Of a stretch of DNA of 64,000 nt, positions 54,361 through 64,000 are shown piece by piece. The DNA is from Auanema rhodensis (Eukaryota; Nematoda; Chromadorea; Rhabditida; Rhabditidae). Within the stretch, counting starts at the first letter, position 1. Each line of letters begins with the position of its first letter. The notes beneath the pieces are model-generated. The model ran no database searches. It was not told the origin of the DNA and was given only the letters and a program-made list of their open reading frames with translations. A program made the translations under genes and the position numbers. The stretch spans positions 496,001 to 560,000 of the forward strand of contig OZ059899.1 of NCBI GenBank assembly GCA_964057225.1. Reading direction: 5' to 3'.

Positions 54361-55132
54361 ATTGGTTCATGGTAACCATGACTTTGAAATTTACGTGAAC
54401 TTTAATTTATGCTAATTAAATGTACACGTGATGTGCACTTGGTATGTAACTCGCTTCACGTGAAAGATAAAGAGATGCGGTTTTCAAAATTAGATTCCCC
54501 ATGTCCATATTAGTCTAAAAACATATTTTTATTGATATTGGTTCATGGTAACCATGACTTTGAAATTTACGTGAACTTCAATTTATGCTAATTAAATGTA
54601 CACGTGATGTGCTCTTGGTATGTAACTCGCTTCACGTGAAAGATAAAGAGATGCGGTTTCCAAAATTAGATTCCCCATGTCCATATTAGTCTAAAAACAA
54701 ATTTTTATTGATATTGGTGCATGGTAACCATGACTTTGAAATTTACGTGAACTTTAATTTATGCTAATTAAATGTACACGTGATGTGCACTTGGTATGTA
54801 ACTCGCTTCACGTGAACGATAAAGAGATGCGGTTTTCAAAATTAGATTCCCCATGTCCATATTAGTCTAAAAACAAATTTTTATTGATATTGGTTCATGG
54901 TAACCATGACTTTGAAATTTACGTGAACTTTAATTTATGCTAATTAAATGTACACGTGATGTGCACTTGGTATGTAACTCGCTTCACGTGAAAGATAAAG
55001 AGATGCGGTTTTCAAAATTAGATTCCCCATGTCCATATTAGTCTAAAAACAAATTTTTATTGATATTGGTGCATGGTAACCATGACTTTGAAATTTACGT
55101 GAACTTTAATTTATGCTAATTAAATGTACACG

Positions 55133-58100
55133 TGATGTGCCCTTGGTATGTAACTCGCTTCACGTGAAAGATAAAGAGATGCGGTTTTCAAAATTAGATT
55201 CCCCATGTCCATATTAGTCTAAAAACAAATTTTTATTGATATTGGTGCTTGGTAACCATGACTTTGAAATTTACGTGAACTTTAATTTATGCTAATTAAA
55301 TGTACACGTGATGTGCACTTGGTATGTAACTCGCTTCACGTGAAAAATAAAGAGATGCGGTTTTCAAAATTAGATTCCCCATGTCCATATTAGTCTAGAA
55401 ACAAATTTTTATTGATATTGGTGCATGGTAACCATGACTTTGAAATTTACGTGAACTTTAATTTATGCTAATTAAATGTACACGTGATGTGCACTTGGTA
55501 TGTAACTCGCTTCACGTGAAAGATAAAGAGATGCGGTTTTCAAAATTAGATTCCCCATGTCCATATTAGTCTAAAAACAAATTTTTATTGATATTGGTTC
55601 ATGGTAACCATGACTTTGAAATTTACGTGAACTTCAATTTATGCTAATTAAATGTACACGTGATGTGCACTTGGTATGTAACTCGCTTCACGTGAAAGAT
55701 AAAGAGATTCGGTTTCCAAAATTAGATTCCCCATGTCCATATTAGTCTAAAAACAAATTTTTATTGATATTGGTGCATGGTAACCATGACTTTGAAATTT
55801 ACGTGAACTTTAATTTATGCTAATTAAATGTACACGTGATGTGCACTTGGTATGTAACTCGCTTCACGTGAACGATAAAGAGATGCGGTTTTCAAAATTA
55901 GATTCCCCATGTCCATATTAGTCTAAAAACAAATTTTTATTGATATTGGTGCATGGTAACCATGACTTTGAAATTTACGTGAACTTTAATTTATGCTAAT
56001 TAAATGTACACGTGATGTGCACTTGGTATGTAACTCGCTTCACGTGAACGATAAAGAGATGCGGTTTTCAAAATTAGATTCCCCATGTCCATATTAGTCT
56101 AAAAACAAATTTTTATTGATATTGGTTCATGGTAACCATGACTTTGAAATTTACGTGAACTTCAATTTATGCTAATTAAATGTACACGTGATGTGCACTT
56201 GGTATGTAACTCGCTTCACGTGAAAGATAAAGAGATGCGGTTTTCAAAATTAGATTCCCCATGTCCATATTAGTCTAAAAACAAATTTTTATTGATATTG
56301 GTTCATGGTAACCATGACTTTGAAATTTACGTGAACTTTAATTTATGCTAATTAAATGTACACGTGATGTGCACTTGGTATGTAACTCGCTTCACGTGAA
56401 AGATAAAGAGATGCGGTTTTCAAAATTAGATTCCCCATGTCCATATTAGTCTAAAAACAAATTTTTATTGATATTGGTTCATGGTAACCATGACTTTGAA
56501 ATTTACGTGAACTTTAATTTATGCTAATTAAATGTACACGTGATGTGCACTTGGTATGTAACTCGCTTCACGTGAAAGATAAAGAGATGCGGTTTTCAAA
56601 ATTAGATTCCCCATGTCCATATTAGTCTAAAAACAAATTTTTATTGATATTGGTTCATGGTAACCATGACTTTGAAATTTACGTGAACTTTAATTTATGC
56701 TAATTAAATGTACACGTGATGTGCACTTGGTATGTAACTCGCTTCACGTGAAAGATAAAGAGATGCGGTTTTCAAAATTAGATTCCCCATGTCCATATTA
56801 GTCTAAAAACAAATTTTTATTGATATTGGTTCATGGTAACCATGACTTTGAAATTTACGTGAACTTTAATTTATGCTAATTAAATGTACACGTGATGTGC
56901 ACTTGGTATGTAACTCGCTTCACGTGAAAGATAAAGAGATGCGGTTTTCAAAATTAGATTCCCCATGTCCATATTAGTCTAAAAACAAATTTTTATTGAT
57001 ATTGGTTCATGGTAACCATGACTTTGAAATTTACGTGAACTTCAATTTATGCTAATTAAATGTACACGTGATGTGTACTTGGTATGTAACTCGCTTCACG
57101 TGAAAGATAAAGAGATGCGGTTTTCAAAATTAGATTCCCCATGTCCATATTAGTCTAAAAACAAATTTTTATTGATATTGGTTCATGGTAACCATGACTT
57201 TGAAATTTACGTGAACTTCAATTTATGCTAATTAAATGTACACGTGATGTGCACTTGGTATGTAACTCGCTTCACGTGAAAGATAAAGAGATGCGGTTTT
57301 CAAAATTAGATTCCCCATGTCCATATTAGTCTAAAAACAAATTTTTATTGATATTGGTGCATGGTAACCATGACTTTGAAATTTACGTGAACTTTAATTT
57401 ATGCTAATTAAATGTACACGTGATGTGCACTTGGTATGTAACTCGCTTCACGTGAAAGATAAAGAGATGCGGTTTTCAAAATTAGATTCCCCATGTCCAT
57501 ATTAGTCTAAAAACAAATTTTTATTGATATTGGTTCATGGTAACCATGACTTTGAAATTTACGTGAACTTCAATTTATGCTAATTAAATGTACACGTGAT
57601 GTGCTCTTGGTATGTAACTCGCTTCACGTGAAAGATAAAGAGATGCGGTTTTCAAAATTAGATTCCCCATGTCCATATTAGTCTAAAAACAAATTTTTAT
57701 TGATATTGGTTCATGGTAACCATGACTTTGAAATTTACGTGAACTTTAATTTATGCTAATTAAATGTACACGTGATGTGCACTTGGTATGTAACTCGCTT
57801 CACGTGAACGATAAAGAGATGCGGTTTTCAAAATTAGATTCCCCATGTCCATATTAGTCTAAAAACAAATTTTTATTGATATTGGTGCATGGTAACCATG
57901 ACTTTGAAATTTACGTGAACTTTAATTTATGCTAATTAAATGTACACGTGATGTGCACTTGGTATGTAACTCGCTTCACGTGAACGATAAAGAGATGCGG
58001 TTTTCAAAATTAGATTCCCCATGTCCATATTAGTCTAAAAACAAATTTTTATTGATATTGGTGCATGGTAACCATGACTTTGAAATTTACGTGAACTTTA

Positions 58101-61100
58101 ATTTATGCTAATTAAATGTACACGTGATGTGCTCTTGGTATGTAACTCGCTTCACGTGAAAGATAAAGAGATGCGGTTTTCAAAATTAGATTCCCCATGT
58201 CCATATTAGTCTAAAAACAAATTTTTATTGATATTGGTGCATGGTAACCATGACTTTGAAATTTACGTGAACTTTAATTTATGCTAATTAAATGTACACG
58301 TGATGTGCACTTGGTATGTAACTCGCTTCACGTGAACGATAAAGAGATGCGGTTTTCAAAATTAGATTCCCCATGTCCATATTAGTCTAAAAACAAATTT
58401 TTATTGATATTGGTGCATGGTAACCATGACTTTGAAATTTACGTGAACTTTAATTTATGCTAATTAAATGTACACGTGATGTGCACTTGGTATGTAACTC
58501 GCTTCACGTGAACGATAAAGAGATGCGGTTTTCAAAATTAGATTCCCCATGTCCATATTAGTCTAAAAACAAATTTTTATTGATATTGGTTCATGGTAAC
58601 CATGACTTTGAAATTTACGTGAACTTTAATTTATGCTAATTAAATGTACACGTGATGTGCACTTGGTATGTAACTCGCTTCACGTGAAAGATAAAGAGAT
58701 GCGGTTTTCAAAATTAGATTCCCCATGTCCATATTAGTCTAAAAACAAATTTTTATTGATATTGGTTCATGGTAACCATGACTTTGAAATTTACGTGAAC
58801 TTTAATTTATGCTAATTAAATGTACACGTGATGTGCACTTGGTATGTAACTCGCTTCACGTGAAAGATAAAGAGATGCGGTTTTCAAAATTAGATTCCCC
58901 ATGTCCATATTAGTCTAAAAACAAAGTTTTATTGATATTGGTTCATGGTAACCATGACTTTGAAATTTACGTGAACTTCAATTTATGCTAATTAAATGTA
59001 CACGTGATGTGCACTTGGTATGTAACTCGCTTCACGTGAAAGATAAAGAGATGCGGTTTTCAAAATTAGATTCCCCATGTCCATATTAGTCTAAAAACAA
59101 ATTTTTATTGATATTGGTGCATGGTAACCATGACTTTGAAATTTACGTGAACTTTAATTTATGCTAATTAAATGTACACGTGATGTGCACTTGGTATGTA
59201 ACTCGCTTCACGTGAAAGATAAAGAGATGCGGTTTTCAAAATTAGATTCCCCATGTCCATATTAGTCTAAAAACAAATTTTTATTGATATTGGTTCATGG
59301 TAACCATGACTTTGAAATTTACGTGAACTTTAATTTATGCTAATTAAATGTACACGTGATGTGCACTTGGTATGTAACTCGCTTCACGTGAAAGATAAAG
59401 AGATGCGGTTTTCAAAATTAGATTCCCCATGTCCATATTAGTCTAAAAACAAATTTTTATTGATATTGGTGCATGGTAACCATGACTTTGAAATTTACGT
59501 GAACTTTAATTTATGCTAATTAAATGTACACGTGATGTGCACTTGGTATGTAACTCGTTTCACGTGAAAGATAAAGAGATGCGGTTTTCAAAATTAGATT
59601 CCCCATGTCCATATTAGTTTAAAAACAAATTTTTATTGATATTGGTTCATGGTAACCATGACTTTGAAATTTACGTGAACTTTAATTTATGCTAATTAAA
59701 TGTACACGTGATGTGCACTTGGTATGTAACTCGCTTCACGTGAACGATAAAGAGATGCGGTTTTCAAAATTAGATTCCCCATGTCCATATTAGTCTAAAA
59801 ACAAATTTTTATTGATATTGGTTCATGGTAACCATGACTTTGAAATTTACGTGAACTTTAATTTATGCTAATTAAATGTACACGTGATGTGCACTTGGTA
59901 TGTAACTCGCTTCACGTGAAAGATAAAGAGATGCGGTTTTCAAAATTAGATTCCCCATGTCCATATTAGTCTAAAAACAAATTTTTATTGATATTGGTGC
60001 ATGGTAACCATGACTTTGAAATTTACGTGAACTTTAATTTATGCTAATTAAATGTACACGTGATGTGCCCTTGGTATGTAACTCGCTTCACGTGAAAGAT
60101 AAAGAGATGCGGTTTTCAAAATTAGATTCCCCATGTCCATATTAGTCTAAAAACAAATTTTTATTGATATTGGTGCTTGGTAACCATGACTTTGAAATTT
60201 ACGTGAACTTTAATTTATGCTAATTAAATGTACACGTGATGTGCACTTGGTATGTAACTCGCTTCACGTGAAAGATAAAGAGATGCGGTTTTCAAAATTA
60301 GATTCCCCATGTCCATATTAGTCTAAAAAAAAATTTTTATTGATATTGGTGCATGGTAACCATGACTTTGAAATTTACGTGAACTTTAATTTATGCTAAT
60401 TAAATGTACACGTGATGTGCACTTGGTATGTAACTCGCTTCACGTGACAGATAAAGAGATGCGGTTTTCAAAATTAGATTCCCCATGTCCATATTAGTCT
60501 AAAAACAAATTTTTATTGATATTGGTTCATGGTAACCATGACTTTGAAATTTACGTGAACTTCAATTTATGCTAATTAAATGTACACGTGATGTGCACTT
60601 GGTATGTAACTCGCTTCACGTGAAAGATAAAGAGATTCGGTTTCCAAAATTAGATTCCCCATGTCCATATTAGTCTAAAAACAAATTTTTATTGATATTG
60701 GTGCATGGTAACCATGACTTTGAAATTTACGTGAACTTTAATTTATGCTAATTAAATGTACACGTGATGTGCACTTGGTATGTAACTCGCTTCACGTGAA
60801 CGATAAAGAGATGCGGTTTTCAAAATTAGATTCCCCATGTCCATATTAGTCTAAAAACAAATTTTTATTGATATTGGTTCATGGTAACCATGACTTTGAA
60901 ATTTACGTGAACTTTAATTTATGCTAATTAAATGTACACGTGATGTGCACTTGGTATGTAACTCGCTTCACGTGAAAGATAAAGAGATGCGGTTTTCAAA
61001 ATTAGATTACCCATGTCCATATTAGTCTAAAAACAAATTTTTATTGATATTGGTTCATGGTAACCATGACTTTGAAATTTACGTGAACTTTAATTTATGC

Positions 61101-62815
61101 TAATTAAATGTACACGTGATGTGCACTTGGTATGTAACTCGCTTCACGTGAAAGATAAAGAGATGCGGTTTTCAAAATTAGATTACCCATGTCCATATTA
61201 GTCTAAAAACAAATTTTTATTGATATTGGTTCATGGTAACCATGACTTTGAAATTTACGTGAACTTTAATTTATGCTAATTAAATGTACACGTGATGTGC
61301 ACTTGGTATGTAACTCGCTTCACGTGAAAGATAAAGAGATGCGGTTTTCAAAATTAGATTCCCCATGTCCATATTAGTCTAAAAACAAATTTTTATTGAT
61401 ATTTGTGCATGGTAACCATGACTTTGAAATTCACGTGAACTTTAATTTATGCTAATTAAATGTACACGTGATGTGCACTTGGTATGTAACTCGCTTCACG
61501 TGAAAGATAAAGAGATGCGGTTTTCAAAATTAGATTCCCCATGTCCATATTAGTCTAAAAACAAATTTTTATTGATATTGGTTCATGGTAACCATGACTT
61601 TGAAATTTACGTGAACTTTAATTTATGCTAATTAAATGTACACGTGATGTGCACTTGGTATGTAACTCGCTTCACGTGAAAGATAAAGAGATGCGGTTTT
61701 CAAAATTAGATTCCCCATGTCCATATTAGTCTAAAAACAAATTTTTATTGATATTGGTTCATGGTAACCATGACTTTGAAATTTACGTGAACTTCAATTT
61801 ATGCTAATTAAATGTACACGTGATGTGCCCTTGGTATGTAACTCGCTTCACGTGAAAGATAAAGAGATGCGGTTTTCAAAATTAGATTCCCCATGTCCAT
61901 ATTAGTCTAAAAACAAATTTTTATTGATATTGGTGCATGGTAACCATGACTTTGAAATTTACGTGAACTTTAATTTATGCTAATTAAATGTACACGTGAT
62001 GTGCACTTGGTATGTAACTCGCTTCACGTGAAAGATAAAGAAATGCGGTTTTCAAAATTAGATTCCCCATGTCCATATTAGTCTAAAAACAAATTTTTAT
62101 TGATATTGGTTCATGGTAACCATGACTTTGAAATTTACGTGAACTTCAATTTATGCTAATTAAATGTACACGTGATGTGCACTTGGTATGTAACTCGCTT
62201 CACGTGAAAGATAAAGAGATTCGGTTTCCAAAATTAGATTCCCCATGTCCATATTAGTCTAAAAACAAATTTTTATTGATATTGGTGCATGGTAACCATG
62301 ACTTTGAAATTTACGTGAACTTTAATTTATGCTAATTAAATGTACACGTGATGTGCACTTGGTATGTAACTCGCTTCACGTGAACGATAAAGAGATGCGG
62401 TTTTCAAAATTAGATTCCCCATGTCCATATTAGTCTAAAAACAAATTTTTATTGATATTGGTTCATGGTAACCATGACTTTGAAATTTACGTGAACTTTA
62501 ATTTATGCTAATTAAATGTACACGTGATGTGCACTTGGTATGTAACTCGCTTCACGTGAAAGATAAAGAGATGCGGTTTTCAAAATTAGATTACCCATGT
62601 CCATATTAGTCTAAAAACAAATTTTTATTGATATTGGTTCATGGTAACCATGACTTTGAAATTTACGTGAACTTTAATTTATGCTAATTAAATGTACACG
62701 TGATGTGCACTTGGTATGTAACTCGCTTCACGTGAAAGATAAAGAGATGCGGTTTTCAAAATTAGATTCCCCATGTCCATATTAGTCTAAAAACAAATTT
62801 TTATTGATATTTGTG
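55133..62815 (-). repeat. HORs of 4928 bp and about 1584 bp
   Basis: TGATGTGCCC (55133/60061), ATTGGTGCTT (55241/60169) and AGAGATTCGG (55703/60631) all repeat at 4928 bp, exactly 28 monomers. AGAGATTCGG (60631/62215) and ATTAGATTAC (61001/62585) repeat at 1584 bp, nine monomers. ATTTGTGCAT (61401/62809) is offset by eight monomers. Larger and smaller HORs are thus nested, as in the left half. Confidence 0.75.
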
Positions 62816-64000
62816 CATGGTAACCATGACTTTGAAATTCACGTGAACTTTAATTTATGCTAATTAAATGTACACGTGATGTGCACTTGGTATGTAACTC
62901 GCTTCACGTGAAAGATAAAGAGATGCGGTTTTCAAAATTAGATTCCCCATGTCCATATTAGTCTAAAAACAAATTTTTATTGATATTGGTTCATGGTAAC
63001 CATGACTTTGAAATTTACGTGAACTTTAATTTATGCTAATTAAATGTACACGTGATGTGCCCTTGGTATGTAACTCGCTTCACGTGAGAGATAAAGAGAT
63101 GCGGTTTTCAAAATTAGATTCCCCATGTCCATATTAGTCTAAAAACAAATTTTTATTGATATTGGTTCATGGTAACCATGACTTTGAAATTTACGTGAAC
63201 TTTAATTTATGCTAATTAAATGTACACGTGATGTGCACTTGGTATGTAACTCGCTTCACGTGAAAGATAAAGAGATGCGGTTTTCAAAATTAGATTCCCC
63301 ATGTCCATATTAGTCTAAAAACAAATTTTTATTGATATTAGTGCATGGTAACCATGACTTTGAAATTTACGTGAACTTTAATTTATGCTAATTAAATGTA
63401 CACGTGATGTGCCCTTGGTATGTAACTCGCTTCACGTGAAAGATAAAGAGATGCGGTTTTCAAAATTAGATTCCCCATGTCCATATTAGTCTAAAAACAA
63501 ATTTTTATTGATATTGGTGCATGGTAACCATGACTTTGAAATTTACGTGAACTTTAATTTATGCTAATTAAATGTACACGTGATGTGCCCTTGGTATGTA
63601 ACTCGCTTCACGTGAAAGATAAAGAGATGCGGTTTTCAAAATTAGATTCACCATGTCCATATTAGTCTAAAAACAAATTTTTATTGATATTGGTGCATGG
63701 TAACCATGACTTTGAAATTTACGTGAACTTTAATTTATGCTAATTAAATGTACACGTGATGTGCCCTTGGTATGTAACTCGCTTCACGTGAAAGATAAAG
63801 AGATGCGGTTTTCAAAATTAGATTCCCCATGTCCATATTAGTCTAAAAACAAATTTTTATTGATATTGGTTCATGGTAACCATGACTTTGAAATTTACGT
63901 GAACTTTAATTTATGCTAATTAAATGTACACGTGATGTGCACTTGGTATGTAACTCGCTTCACGTGAAAGATAAAGAGATGCGGTTTTCAAAATTAGATT
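62816..64000 (-). repeat. Terminal inverted monomers
   Basis: Ordinary inverted 176-bp monomers to the end of the window. GTGCCC for GTGCAC is frequent here (63057, 63410, 63586, 63762). No insert, short monomer or non-satellite sequence is present, so the array edge is not reached. Confidence 0.85.

Larger units (their letters stand above)
46004..64000 (-). repeat. 176-bp satellite array, inverted orientation
   Basis: Same monomer as the left half but reverse-complemented throughout. The length fits 5 bp + 98 monomers + 156 bp, with three inserts (184, 203 and 203 bp) and two 1-bp deletions. It contains the older variant types (GGAAACC, AGAGCAC, ATCGTTC, AATATG) as reverse complements and no short monomers. 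The window ends inside a monomer, so the array continues beyond it. Confidence 0.97.

Noticed and set aside
1-64000. CENP-B box (NTTCGNNNNANNCGGGN)
   Set aside because: I looked in the monomer, the insert and its tail on both strands. The closest candidates near TTCG in the insert and GAACGGG in its tail do not have the required spacing.
1-64000. Identification as a named satellite family or species
   Set aside because: The monomer does not match any satellite I can recall, including the Arabidopsis 178-bp repeat. A database search would be needed, so no name is given.

Overview
The whole 64 kb window is tandem satellite DNA. I found no gene, rRNA, tRNA, CRISPR array or complete transposon. 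The basic unit is a 176-bp monomer of about 32% G+C. I could account for the window arithmetically. Positions 1-46001 hold 257 monomers plus a 153-bp partial, all in one orientation. Positions 46004-64000 hold 98 monomers plus partials at each end, all in the reverse orientation. Apart from two structured monomer variants, the only net length changes I found are two 1-bp deletions, and these appear to be copies of one event. Such length uniformity, near-identical copies and layered higher-order repeats (HORs) point to a eukaryotic centromeric, pericentromeric or other heterochromatic array. I do not recognise the family and cannot name the organism.

Two structured variants punctuate the array. 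The first is a 203-bp insert (184 bp in one copy) after monomer position 92. It carries 8-9 tandem copies of a 19-20 bp minisatellite unit and is flanked by ACGTG on both sides. Five copies lie in the left half (269, 1704, 4019, 8446, 14105) and three inverted copies in the right half (46093, 48389, 53518). On one strand every intact unit contains GTTCGAATC, which fits the core of the RNA polymerase III B box (GWTCRANNC). The second variant is a 119-bp short monomer in which positions 7-83 are replaced by a 20-bp patch. Seven copies occur, all between 20.0 and 45.7 kb and all in the left orientation.

Layout: 1-8.4 kb is a 7-monomer HOR with insert, plus shuffled 5- and 6-monomer derivatives. 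8.6-14.1 kb is a flatter array. 14.3-20.0 kb has local 3- and 7-monomer duplications. 20.0-46.0 kb is a younger-looking expansion with no insert, marked by short monomers and with repeat periods of 704, 1056, 4343 and 5694 bp. At 46002-46003 the orientation flips across a 2-bp filler. 46.0-64.0 kb is the inverted array, with periods of about 1.58 kb and 4928 bp.

Diagnostic variants in the right half run in mirror order to those at about 7.6-16 kb in the left half. The right half is therefore an inverted relative of that older left segment, not a fold-back copy of the DNA next to the junction. Within each monomer the notable features are three ACGT cores spaced 32 and 33 bp apart (two are CACGTG), several short palindromes and an A-tract region. 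These are candidate protein-binding or structural features, and their function is inference only.
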